A DNA stretch of 64,000 nucleotides, taken from an uncultured Poribacteria bacterium. GTDB taxonomy: Bacteria > Poribacteria > WGA-4E > PCPOR2b. The stretch is taken from positions 3,195,623 to 3,259,622 of the forward strand of contig OY282444.1 in assembly GCA_958296125.1 (NCBI GenBank). Reading direction: 5' to 3'. The notes beneath the pieces are model-generated. The model saw only the letters and a list, made by a program, of their open reading frames with translations, made no database searches and was not told where the DNA came from. The position numbers and the translations under genes are program-made. Below are positions 53,700 to 62,029 of this stretch, piece by piece; the first letter of the stretch is position 1, and every line of letters starts with the position of its first letter.

Positions 53700-54554
53700 T
53701 CAAACAGCATCTTCTGCTAACACGAACCGTTCCAAAGCCGCTGCAACGCCATCTGAATCATTCGAGGCCGTCACGTAGAATCCCTGTTGTTTGAGCGAGT
53801 CATCTGCATTCTCCATGACCACGCCCGTTCCCGCAAATTGTAACATATCCAGATCGTTATAGTTGTCACCAACTGCAAGGATTTCCGATGGGTGTATCTC
53901 CATCTGTTTGGCAAGGTAGCGTAACGGCAGATCTTTACCAACCGTTGCGTGAGAAAGACCGAGAAAAGCGAGATGTCCGTTACTGAGGATTACAAGAATC
54001 GGTTTGACCTGTCCATCTAAGCGTGTTTGAAAAGTTGCAGCGATCTCATGCGCCGCCTCTGTAGGAACGACGCAGATGATTTCAATCACATCGCCCGGCA
54101 GATCGGCTGCGAGATCGTCAACCCGTTTCAGGTGGGCTTGATTCTCCTGAAGATATCCACGTTGCCAGTCGTCAAGTTGGTCGCGGTAGTCCTCAACGAG
54201 GAGGTTTGCTTCATCCTGCGTTCCTTCAAAAACAACTGGGCAGAGCCCAAGTTCCTTCGCAATCTGGACAACCTTTTCTGCAACAGCGCAAGGCAGCAAT
54301 TGGTGATGGAGGAGTTCACCGTCGAGACGCTTGAGGATTGCGCCGTTATGTGCCGCCAACAACACCCCCGGGAGCTCAAGCTGTAAAACCCTCGGTTTTG
54401 CTGTGAAGAAACGTCGTCCAGTTGCAACGACGATGGTCGCCCCTGTTTGGGTAACACGATGTAAAACTTCCTTTGTTCGCGTTGTAATCCTTCCATTAGA
54501 ATCAGCGAGTGTCCCATCAATGTCCAAGGCAATCAGTTTATATTTTATCATCAT
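53700..54554 (-). CDS. Cof-type HAD-IIB hydrolase
   Basis: 284 residues. Motif I LDIDGTLAD (Asp11, Asp13), motif II VVATGRRF near 43, a lysine in VGKDLPLRYL near 205 and motif IV GDNYNDLDMLQ near 228. The type IIB cap with CPVVFEGTQDEANLLVED sits between. These phosphatases act on sugar phosphates, phosphoglycolate-like or flavin intermediates. Its ATG overlaps by one base the stop of the upstream gene (TAATG), so the two are coupled in translation. 85 bases separate it from the restriction-modification gene. Confidence 0.9.
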   Translation of the reverse strand: MMIKYKLIALDIDGTLADSNGRITTRTKEVLHRVTQTGATIVVATGRRFFTAKPRVLQLELPGVLLAAHNGAILKRLDGELLHHQLLPCAVAEKVVQIAKELGLCPVVFEGTQDEANLLVEDYRDQLDDWQRGYLQENQAHLKRVDDLAADLPGDVIEIICVVPTEAAHEIAATFQTRLDGQVKPILVILSNGHLAFLGLSHATVGKDLPLRYLAKQMEIHPSEILAVGDNYNDLDMLQFAGTGVVMENADDSLKQQGFYVTASNDSDGVAAALERFVLAEDAV

Positions 54555-55489
54555 TAATTAGCCTTGTTGAGCAGCTCCGCCTGCGCGGTCAATACCGTTT
54601 CGACCGACAACTGTTCGTCCCCTTTGGCGGTGCTACATTTCGTGCCAAGGAATATCGGTTGAGGATTGGACGCTAGCACAGAAGCGCAGGACATGGCATC
54701 TTCTTCGGTAAAGCCGCTCTGAGGGTCAAGGTGCGAATTGTGAGAGTCCGTGAATCCGTTCGCAGAAGGACCGGCTCCGGACAAAATAACACCTGACAAC
54801 GGCACTTCCGAGTCCAGAATCTCGTGTATGCTTGATAGGGGTGTATCGCCATTGACCAGAAGGCGGCCCCAATTTACCATGAGCGCGATGGGAGGCCCTG
54901 ACAAGTTTTCTCGATTTATGAAGGCGAGCGTCTGGATAAGGTCAGGTAACGTCAGTGAAGCCTTCTTGGCTGAAGGGAACGGTATCGGATGGTCGGAAGG
55001 GAGGCTGTCCGTCACCTCCACTGCCAGCGTGGTGTCCGGCAGGATAGCAGAGGCCAATTGGTGCAAGTCGGTCAAACTCCGATGGAATGCGATGGCGTGT
55101 GGGATGGTTTCTCCAGAGCGGCCTCCAGTGTGGACGAAGACATTACGAATAGGGATGCCACCCTCGGATAACGCCACACATTGCTGCAAGGATGAGCAGA
55201 CATCTACCATCGCTGCTTGACGAGACGATTCCTCCAGCGAGGACAAGCCGTATGCTGGGTTCTTCTGCCCAACCGTTGCCCACTGCGCCACAAGGGTGAC
55301 CACAAGCGAGGCAGATAGTTCGGTGAATACATCAACTAACTCCGGGGCTAACGGGACACCAGCTAAAATTGGAACTTCAAAGGTGTTGACATTCCACTCT
55401 TCCACCGCCTTGCGATACCAATCCGCTTGTTCGGTTGGCGAAAGCGTTCCAACGATAGTATATGCTCCTAGCACTTTTTCGGTAATCAT
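54554..55489 (-). CDS. TIM-barrel protein resembling DUF4862
   Basis: 311 residues, alternating beta strands and helices in a TIM-barrel rhythm (TFEVPILAGVPLAP, LVVTLVAQWATVG, TTLAVEVTDSLPS, ALMVNWGRLLVNG). The pattern recalls DUF4862 and xylose-isomerase-like sugar phosphate isomerases, a weak assignment from memory. Its stop shares one base with the start of the HAD hydrolase, so the two products probably act on the same compound: an isomerase or aldolase next to a phosphatase is reasonable. No metal ligands could be placed with certainty. Confidence 0.6.
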   Translation of the reverse strand: MITEKVLGAYTIVGTLSPTEQADWYRKAVEEWNVNTFEVPILAGVPLAPELVDVFTELSASLVVTLVAQWATVGQKNPAYGLSSLEESSRQAAMVDVCSSLQQCVALSEGGIPIRNVFVHTGGRSGETIPHAIAFHRSLTDLHQLASAILPDTTLAVEVTDSLPSDHPIPFPSAKKASLTLPDLIQTLAFINRENLSGPPIALMVNWGRLLVNGDTPLSSIHEILDSEVPLSGVILSGAGPSANGFTDSHNSHLDPQSGFTEEDAMSCASVLASNPQPIFLGTKCSTAKGDEQLSVETVLTAQAELLNKAN

Positions 55490-56042
55490 TCTGTTGTCCT
55501 TTCATAATAGGGGTCGATCGTGTTAGAAAGGGGAAAAATCGTAACAGACTCTCGCCTTTTTGTCAAGCGTTTTCTCCCAAACCTAGGGCTATTTAGTTAT
55601 CGGTTTTCGCCCTGTCCCGCGACTTGCCCGACTCATGCACTAATGAACTAATGCACCGAGATAACACTCAAAAAAACGGGGGTCAGTGAAATTGGAACAA
55701 CGATAAGAGTATTGGTCTGAATTGCTAAATCCAAACCACCCTCATCGAAAAGTCAGCCGCCTTATTCCCCCCGCTTGCGGGGGGATAGAGGGGGGGCTTG
55801 TTGGGGGATAAAGGGGGGGCCTTGTTATTGAAGGGGTGTATTACATCCAAAATAGCGAACTGCCGTTCCAGTGCTTAGATGAAATTATTCAAAAAGCCAG
55901 CCGCCCCCACAACAAATATCAGTTGACAGATGGGTTGCAGTTGATGTTAAAATAGGGCGAGCAGGTGCAGGTTGAGTGCATTCACTCGTTGCATTGCGGT
56001 ACGTCAGATCAACTGTCAGAAGTGTATTTTTGAGAACCCATA
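55490..56042. other. 553-base intergenic region with repeats
   Basis: No gene. It holds a second copy of CCTAGGGCTATTTAGTT (55582-55598), the hairpin CCCCCCGC-TT-GCGGGGGG (55767-55784), two tandem units of about 23 bases with G-rich cores and ending CTTGTT (55781-55828), and the promoter-like sequence at 55923-55952. The G-tracts could slip or form unusual structures. Confidence 0.55.
55923..55952 (+). promoter_or_regulatory. Possible promoter of the MazG-like gene
   Basis: TTGACA (55923-55928), an 18-base spacer and TTAAAA (55947-55952); TAAAAT one base later is an alternative -10 box. It lies 90 bases before ATG 56043. Confidence 0.4.
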
Positions 56043-56327
56043 ATGACTATTCAAGAATTTCAAAATCTGATCGAGCAAATCTACTATAATCGAGATGCTG
56101 AACGCGGTGTAGAGGGCACATTTGTTTGGTTCACCGAAGAGGTTGGCGAACTTGCCAAAGAGATTCGGCGTGAGCAACGGGACCTGGAACGACTACGCGC
56201 TGAGTTTGCCGATGTATTGGCGTGGCTGTCAACACTCGCTAGTTTGCTCGGTGTCGATCTCACTGAAGCCGCAAAAATTTATGCTGATGGCTGTCCAAAG
56301 TGTCGATCTACGCCCTGTGGCTGTTAG
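56043..56327 (+). CDS. MazG-like nucleotide pyrophosphohydrolase with cysteine tail
   Basis: 94 residues. The all-alpha NTP-pyrophosphatase motif is present: FTEEVGELAKEI (EExxE, about 30-41) and FADVLAWLSTLA (ExxD, about 59-70). It removes pyrophosphate from non-canonical or excess nucleoside triphosphates. The C-terminal CPKCRSTPCGC (about 83-93) has four cysteines able to bind zinc, a tail seen in several short MazG proteins. A PhyH gene follows after 75 bases. Its start codon follows a relatively weak promoter and no good Shine-Dalgarno. Confidence 0.85.
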   Translation: MTIQEFQNLIEQIYYNRDAERGVEGTFVWFTEEVGELAKEIRREQRDLERLRAEFADVLAWLSTLASLLGVDLTEAAKIYADGCPKCRSTPCGC

Positions 56328-56402
56328 ATAAACTGTGCCTTTATTGTTAAGACTAATTGAGAGTATAGACTTATAACTTTTGGTGCTGGTAAGGAGGTCA
56401 TC

Positions 56403-57230
56403 ATGGACACAGCTCCGTTAATTGAAGGACAGAAAAGTGTCTTAACCGAAAAACAGAAGCAGCGGTGGAAGGAAGATGGTTATCTCGTTCTGAAAGGCAT
56501 CCTTTCTTCAGAGGAAATCGAGAACCTGACCGCCGCCGTTGATCAGATGTATGAGGAACATCTCCAACAATCCAATGTGAAGCCGGATGCCGGGTTGGAT
56601 CAGCGAAATGTCATGGAGAACCACGACATCTTCGTTGATCTGATGGATCATCCTGCGACGTTTCCGGTCGTGCTTGAGTTGATGGGCCCTTACATGCACT
56701 TGAGCATGTCTGAAGTCGTTATCCGGCCAACAGACCCTGAAGGGAAGGGGCTTCTACACACAGATGGCGGTCAAGCAATGCGACAGATAAGGGTGAGTGA
56801 CAGCAGCTTGCCATTCCAGATCAAGCTCCAATACTTCCTGACAGATCTGCCTGAGCCGGATATGGGCAACTTCACGGTTGTCCCCGGTAGTCATAATCGC
56901 CTCTTTCCAGAAGGAGGATTTAAGGAGGGGCCGTATATCCCCGAAGCGTTACCGCTATGCGTAGAGGCAGGCGACGTGGCTATTTTTCCTCATGCGATGT
57001 GGCACGGTTTTGTTGCAAACAGATCGGATAAACCTCGCAAAACGCTGATTTATTGCTACGTCCATCAATGTCTCCGGGCGTTCGATTTTGAAAAGGCATC
57101 GCCGGAACTGTTGGAGCGGTGTACCCCTCGACAGCGACGGTTAATTGGGGATATTGGCGAATGGAAGGCTGGTTCTTATTTCTATTCGCCTCCGGATCAG
57201 GTGGAGGTGATGATGGGTGCTGAGTCGTGA
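56403..57230 (+). CDS. Phytanoyl-CoA dioxygenase family protein (PhyH 4)
   Basis: 275 residues. The HxD pair is in GLLHTDGGQ (about 120), the distal His in AMWHGFVANRSDKPRKT (about 195) and the arginine follows within ten residues. The first part, QRWKEDGYLVLKGILSSEE, is typical of the family. It is distinct in motif spacing from the other three PhyH proteins of the window. AAGGAGG lies upstream of the ATG. Substrate unknown; the neighbouring alcohol dehydrogenase is convergent with it. Confidence 0.85.
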   Translation: MDTAPLIEGQKSVLTEKQKQRWKEDGYLVLKGILSSEEIENLTAAVDQMYEEHLQQSNVKPDAGLDQRNVMENHDIFVDLMDHPATFPVVLELMGPYMHLSMSEVVIRPTDPEGKGLLHTDGGQAMRQIRVSDSSLPFQIKLQYFLTDLPEPDMGNFTVVPGSHNRLFPEGGFKEGPYIPEALPLCVEAGDVAIFPHAMWHGFVANRSDKPRKTLIYCYVHQCLRAFDFEKASPELLERCTPRQRRLIGDIGEWKAGSYFYSPPDQVEVMMGAES

Positions 57231-57256
57231 GGCAAGTATATCCCGATTTGGCGAGA

Positions 57257-58405
57257 TCAGCCGCTATCTGCATTCGGCAGGATGGTGGCTTTGACACAAC
57301 GCATCTCTAGCGCACTCTGCACCGCCTCCGCTATTCCCGCTTCGGTAAAGGGGAATTCCGTTTGCATCCGACTCCAAGGGTAGTGATCACGGGCGCGATC
57401 AAGCATGTCAATACCTGCGGGGAGGTCGTTAGCAGTAATACCCCAGCTTCCCACCAACTTTATGTCCTTGATGCAGATGCGGTGCCAGTTGGTTTCGATG
57501 GAACCCGCGTCGGTGAACTGCCCCATCTCTACGTAAGTTCCTCCGTCCCGAAGCATCTCAATGCCTTCCGGACCCGCTGAGGGGTGACCGCTGCAATCGA
57601 TCACAAAATCTGCGCCAAAACCGCCAACAATCTCACGGACAGCGTCAATCCGGGCTTGCACCGTTCTATGTTCCTCAATCGACACGGTAGCCTCCGCGCC
57701 AAACTCTCGACACAGCGCGAGTCGTGGATTCTCAGGGGCCCCCACCATGATGACACGGCCCGCCCCCATCTCCTTGGCGGCGGTAATCATCAATACACCA
57801 ATTGGACCTGAACCTTGGATGACCACAGTGTCACCGAACCGGAAGCCGTTGATTGACGCGGCGCGGTTGAGTGCCCGGATGCAACAGGCTAGCGGCTCGG
57901 TCAATGCCCCCAACATCAATGACATGTCGTCCGGCAAACGGTAAATCTTCGTCGCTGGCAACATCTCCAAGTCAACATAGACCATCTCCGCCCATCCGCC
58001 CCATAGATGCGGCGGCTTATCAAAGGGCAGATAGCGGCCATAGTAGGTTGGGTTGAGGCAACGATTGGCGTGCTCCGGATAGTGTGCACAATAGTAACAT
58101 TCCCCGCAAGGCATGAGCGGTGGCAGCATGACCTTGCTCCCAACGGCCAAGGGTTTGCCCATAAAGTCTACTTCCAAGGCAGATCCCTTTTCAACAATCA
58201 CGCCAGCCAATTCATGGCCCAGCGTAAAGGGCCAGGGCAAGGGCTTGGGCCAATGCCCCTTGAGGATATGGAGGTCGGTCCCGCACACCCCACAGGCACC
58301 GATTTGGATCAATGCCGCTTTGTCGGGAACATTCGGTCGGGGAACGGTCCGAATCTGGGGCTCCGCTCCGGGCCCATCAAAGGTTGCCACACGGACTGTT
58401 TGCAT
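57257..58405 (-). CDS. Zinc-dependent alcohol dehydrogenase (MDR superfamily)
   Basis: 382 residues from ATG 58405, which has GGAG six bases upstream; an ATG six codons earlier is in frame. The catalytic zinc ligand is in CGVCGTDLH (about 40), the structural zinc cysteines in CGECYYCAHYPEHANRC (about 100-115) and the cofactor motif is GSGPIGVLMITAAKEMG near 195-210. NAD-dependent oxidation of a secondary alcohol or a polyol is probable. It lies immediately downstream of the CocE hydrolase gene on the same strand (59 bases), suggesting that the alcohol released from an ester or amide is oxidised here. Confidence 0.9.
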   Translation of the reverse strand: MQTVRVATFDGPGAEPQIRTVPRPNVPDKAALIQIGACGVCGTDLHILKGHWPKPLPWPFTLGHELAGVIVEKGSALEVDFMGKPLAVGSKVMLPPLMPCGECYYCAHYPEHANRCLNPTYYGRYLPFDKPPHLWGGWAEMVYVDLEMLPATKIYRLPDDMSLMLGALTEPLACCIRALNRAASINGFRFGDTVVIQGSGPIGVLMITAAKEMGAGRVIMVGAPENPRLALCREFGAEATVSIEEHRTVQARIDAVREIVGGFGADFVIDCSGHPSAGPEGIEMLRDGGTYVEMGQFTDAGSIETNWHRICIKDIKLVGSWGITANDLPAGIDMLDRARDHYPWSRMQTEFPFTEAGIAEAVQSALEMRCVKATILPNADSG

Positions 58406-58464
58406 ACGCGACTCCAATTTCATGAGATGTTGATACTATCAGGCTTTCACAGCTGCAACACCAT

Positions 58465-60381
58465 TCACCGGGGAATGATAGGCAGCACAATGTGCGAAGG
58501 GCGGTCATGGTCAAGGTACACCGTATTTTGTGCTACGACGGTATGTGTATGTCGGCCCATCGGCTCACCGGTGTTTGGGTTGATGTCGAATCGCGGGAAG
58601 TTGCTGCTCGATATATCTATCCGAATCCGGTGCCCTGCCTTGAAAATATTACAGGTCGGTGGCAAGGCGATCTGAACTTGATAAACCTCACCCGGTTCCA
58701 TCAACTTCGCTTGTTCCCAACCGTCCCGGTATCGGGTGCGGATAATAGAATCAACGAGGTTCAGATGGTAGCCAGCGGGGTAATCCTCGTTTGGCGGGTA
58801 GACATCAATTAGTTTTGCGGTGAAGTCGGTGTCTACCGCCGAAGACGAAATCCATAGCCTCACCATCGTTGCCCCGGTCACCTCAATGTCTTCCTCCAAC
58901 GGGAATGTCTGAAACACGAGGACATCCGGTCTTGCCGCGAGGGGAAGATACGGTGGTTTAGCTCCGACGATGCCGGGCTCTTCCTTCTGATGCGCCGCAC
59001 CATCCATAACGATACTATGCATCCGCGCTCTGGGCGGCGTATACTGGGGCACCATCCCTTCTCCCAACGCTACCTGTTCATAGAACCCTGTGACGTTTGC
59101 AGCGATAGTCGGCACTGGGTTGTCTGGATTGTGGAGGAAACAGGAAGGTGAGTCATGCTCTCCCGGCATATTTGGGGTCAACCTTCCACTAGCGTGGCAG
59201 TAATAGGGGATATATTTCGTGCGGGCAAGGGGCCACTCTTTTTCTGGCCGCCACACGCCGCCGTGCTTCAAACGTCCTTCGCTGTTGCGTCTACCATCGC
59301 CTCCGCCCATCACAAAGATGCGGACTGGTGGGTCATCCTCCACCCCATTTGGCACATCCTTCAGCCAATGATCGAACCAGCGGAGACGCTCCTTATTGTA
59401 TATCCGGTCGCCCCATACGGCATCGGCCCCGAAGTCCACGTCGCCCACGTATGAGGCACCCTCGCCCCGCATGGCACCATGATTCCAGGGGCCCATCACC
59501 AACCGTTGGGGGGTACTGTTCTGCTTGCACATCGTCGCAAAGTAGTTTGTCGTGGCAACCGAGAAGGGGTCGTACCAACCACCACTGAAGACTGAAGGAG
59601 CATCTATGTGTCGATCGAAGTAACGCTCCTGATCACAACAATCCTGCTGCCAAAATTCATCATACTCACCACGATAGTAGTAGTTGAAAAGGGTCTGCTC
59701 AAGGTTGGGAACCACAGATAGCGGTGTGTGTCCTTGCTTAAACGGTGTCGAAAAGACCAACTCACGCATACGCTCCATCGCCTGTGCAATCGAATGCTTC
59801 GCTACAGGGTTGTCCCGAATCTCCTGTGCATCATGGGCGTGCAGGAACAGTGCACCGAACATGTGGAGTGCCATCGCCCCGCCTTCCCGCGCCTCGTGTG
59901 CGTAAATGTTGGTGGGGCCCACATCCTGCCACAGCGCCGTTAGGTGCGGCGGCTGATAAAGTGCCATCACGCTCTGGACAATCGCACCGTGTGAACTGCC
60001 CACGGTCCCCACGCGCCCATTCGACCAAGGTTGGGCGGCGATCCACTCCACGGTATCGTACCCATCGCGTCCTTCATTGACGTTGGCTGTGTGGAAGTAT
60101 TGCCCTGTGCCTTCCGAACGCTGGCGGCCCCGCAAGTCTTGGATGACCGTCACGTATCCGTGCCGGGTAAAGAATTCAGCCACCGGCTCCACCCATATCT
60201 GCGGACTGTTCTTGTCGTAAGATGTGCGCCCCAGAATGGCGGGAAATGTGCCGGGGACTAGCTCTCCGTCGAGCGCGGGCAGATAGATGTCGGTCGCTAA
60301 TCGAACTCCATCGCGCATCGGCACCATTACGTCCTTAAATATGACAATCCCGTACTTCGGTTCTGATCTATTCATAGGCAT
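58465..60381 (-). CDS. CocE/NonD family alpha/beta hydrolase (X-Pro dipeptidyl-peptidase-like)
   Basis: About 638 residues. VMVPMRDGVRLATDIYLP opens the domain, the nucleophile is in VGSSHGAIV near residue 130, and the C-terminal jelly-roll of this family ends in LPII. CocE-type serine hydrolases cleave esters (cocaine esterase) or glutaryl-7-ACA amides. ATG 60381 shares its first base with the stop of the upstream gene (TAATG); an ATG two codons later (60375) is an alternative, and the frame is open 24 codons further upstream. No signal peptide is visible. Confidence 0.88.
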   Translation of the reverse strand: MPMNRSEPKYGIVIFKDVMVPMRDGVRLATDIYLPALDGELVPGTFPAILGRTSYDKNSPQIWVEPVAEFFTRHGYVTVIQDLRGRQRSEGTGQYFHTANVNEGRDGYDTVEWIAAQPWSNGRVGTVGSSHGAIVQSVMALYQPPHLTALWQDVGPTNIYAHEAREGGAMALHMFGALFLHAHDAQEIRDNPVAKHSIAQAMERMRELVFSTPFKQGHTPLSVVPNLEQTLFNYYYRGEYDEFWQQDCCDQERYFDRHIDAPSVFSGGWYDPFSVATTNYFATMCKQNSTPQRLVMGPWNHGAMRGEGASYVGDVDFGADAVWGDRIYNKERLRWFDHWLKDVPNGVEDDPPVRIFVMGGGDGRRNSEGRLKHGGVWRPEKEWPLARTKYIPYYCHASGRLTPNMPGEHDSPSCFLHNPDNPVPTIAANVTGFYEQVALGEGMVPQYTPPRARMHSIVMDGAAHQKEEPGIVGAKPPYLPLAARPDVLVFQTFPLEEDIEVTGATMVRLWISSSAVDTDFTAKLIDVYPPNEDYPAGYHLNLVDSIIRTRYRDGWEQAKLMEPGEVYQVQIALPPTCNIFKAGHRIRIDISSSNFPRFDINPNTGEPMGRHTHTVVAQNTVYLDHDRPSHIVLPIIPR

Positions 60382-61016
60382 TACAATTCTTGCAGAAATG
60401 GGTTCTCGCGCTTCTCTCTCCCGATTGTGGTCCGTGGACCGTGCCCGGGACAAACAATCGTATCATCGTCCAGCTGCCATAGCTTTTCCCGGATGGAATC
60501 CAGTAACTGCTCATAATCTCCACCCCACAGATCGGTGCGTCCAATACTGCCTTGAAAAAGCGTATCACCTGCGAAAAGAATCTGCTCGCCTTCAAGGTTC
60601 AAACAGACACCGCCGGGGCTATGCCCGGGGGTTTCAATCACGGACAGCGTATACTGGCCCCAATCAATCCGATCCCCTTCACAAATGTACTTGTCTACAG
60701 TTGGCGGTGCTGGCGATGTGAGTCCAAACATTGTGCCTTGTAGTGTCAAATTATCCAAGAGAATCTGGTCCGCTTCGTGGATGAGAACCGGCGTGCCCCG
60801 CTCTTGTTGGATAGCAGCGGTGGCAGAAACATGGTCTAGATGTCCGTGTGTATGTATCAGGTATTTGACCGTCAACTTGTGTGCTTTCAACGTTTTAAGG
60901 ATGCCGGCTTCGTTTCCCGGATCAATCACAACAGCTTCTTCTGCTTCATTGCAACCGAGAATCCAGCAGTTTGACTCGAATGGTGGAACAATCAAACATT
61001 CCAATAGCAATTTCAT
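60381..61016 (-). CDS. MBL-fold metallo-hydrolase (glyoxalase II / YcbL-like)
   Basis: 211 residues. The zinc-binding HTHGHLDH is at 55-62, with the further ligands in ETPGHSPGG (near 130) and CPGHGP (near 190). Short members of the family hydrolyse S-lactoylglutathione-type or other thioesters. TGGGGTGAGTC precedes the ATG. Its stop overlaps the CocE start by one base; with the alcohol dehydrogenase it makes a run of three likely cotranscribed hydrolytic genes. Confidence 0.88.
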   Translation of the reverse strand: MKLLLECLIVPPFESNCWILGCNEAEEAVVIDPGNEAGILKTLKAHKLTVKYLIHTHGHLDHVSATAAIQQERGTPVLIHEADQILLDNLTLQGTMFGLTSPAPPTVDKYICEGDRIDWGQYTLSVIETPGHSPGGVCLNLEGEQILFAGDTLFQGSIGRTDLWGGDYEQLLDSIREKLWQLDDDTIVCPGHGPRTTIGREKRENPFLQEL

Positions 61017-61229
61017 TGACTCACCCCAATGAATTTTATCATACTAGTTTTTTACTTGTCTATGTTATATCAACCTAACCTAAGCGGGTATCTATTTCCA
61101 TTTCAGTTTAGAAGGAGAGAGTGGAAGGGAAGGAAGACTGGAGGAGGTGTAATTCAACAGAAGTGTTCTCAAAAATCTAAGGGAAGAATCTACCTCTACT
61201 AAGAGGCGGATTCTTCCGGTGTGAGAGCA
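61017..61229. other. Intergenic region, nothing recognised
   Basis: 213 bases between two minus-strand genes. Several purine-rich stretches (GGAGAGAGTGGAAGGGAAGG) are seen, but no hairpin with a T-run and no promoter of good quality. Confidence 0.4.
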
Positions 61230-61808
61230 CTAGAACTGCCAGTTGTTGATTAATAGGTGCATCGCCAACCCCGAAATTAACGGCATCGTTACATTATCAT
61301 CTACTCCAGTGGGCAAGAGTTCGATCAATGTTGCAACGAGTGCCCCGGTGATTGCAACAATCGGGTGAAACCCTATCAGCAGCGCAACCGTTGTGCACAC
61401 GATGAAACAGGCAAGGCTGCCTTCTAGGCTTTTTCGGGAAAAGAGTTTAATCCGTCCCCACTGCTTCCCGATCAACGCTGCGAACAGGTCCCCCAAGGTA
61501 AGGAAGCAGAGACAAACGATTGCCAGCGTTTTATCGAAGAGAAGTATGCAGAGAAAGGATCCGATAAGGTAGTATGTGGCACCGGTGAGCCCACCCCTCC
61601 GCTCTTGAGAACGCAGCATCGGGGATAAAATACGCATGAACATAGCCCGAAAGGCTGGAAGAAATGCCTTGAGCAGTTCAACCCCAAGAGCGATGGCTAG
61701 GAGGACACCGACAGCGATAATCGCTGTGTGCCGCGTGGTGAAGAGGTATAGGATAGGAAAGACTAACCCTAAAAGATGGATACTTTTGCGTTTTAATTCT
61801 CGTGCCAT
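61230..61808 (-). CDS. Diacylglycerol/polyprenol kinase-like membrane protein
   Basis: 192 residues with about six transmembrane helices. It starts RELKRKSIHLLGLVFPILY, has RRGGLTGATYYLIGSF, then TLGDLFAALIGKQWGRIK and SLEGSLACFIVC. This order (K-R-K..H, G.TYYL, D..AA..G...G, S.EGS) is the SEC59/DGK1/VTE5-type lipid kinase family, which uses CTP or ATP to phosphorylate prenols or diacylglycerol. The C-terminal IELLPTGVDDNVTMPL is typical. It is read toward the metallo-hydrolase gene, 213 bases away. Confidence 0.8.
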   Translation of the reverse strand: MARELKRKSIHLLGLVFPILYLFTTRHTAIIAVGVLLAIALGVELLKAFLPAFRAMFMRILSPMLRSQERRGGLTGATYYLIGSFLCILLFDKTLAIVCLCFLTLGDLFAALIGKQWGRIKLFSRKSLEGSLACFIVCTTVALLIGFHPIVAITGALVATLIELLPTGVDDNVTMPLISGLAMHLLINNWQF

Positions 61809-62029
61809 GCTATCACCGCCTGTTTTTACGTCATATTCTCAGACGATGATGGTATAGCAAGAATTATACCAACTGACGCGGCACCCGGAAGCCTCAAAGA
61901 CACAAGGGGGAAACTGTAAAACCTACCTGAATACACGCCATTCACTACGCAAAATTTACGAGAGTGTGCAAAATTTGCACGGAAAAGAGAGGCAAACGAG
62001 ACAGGCAGAATCACAGCCAATAGGAGATT

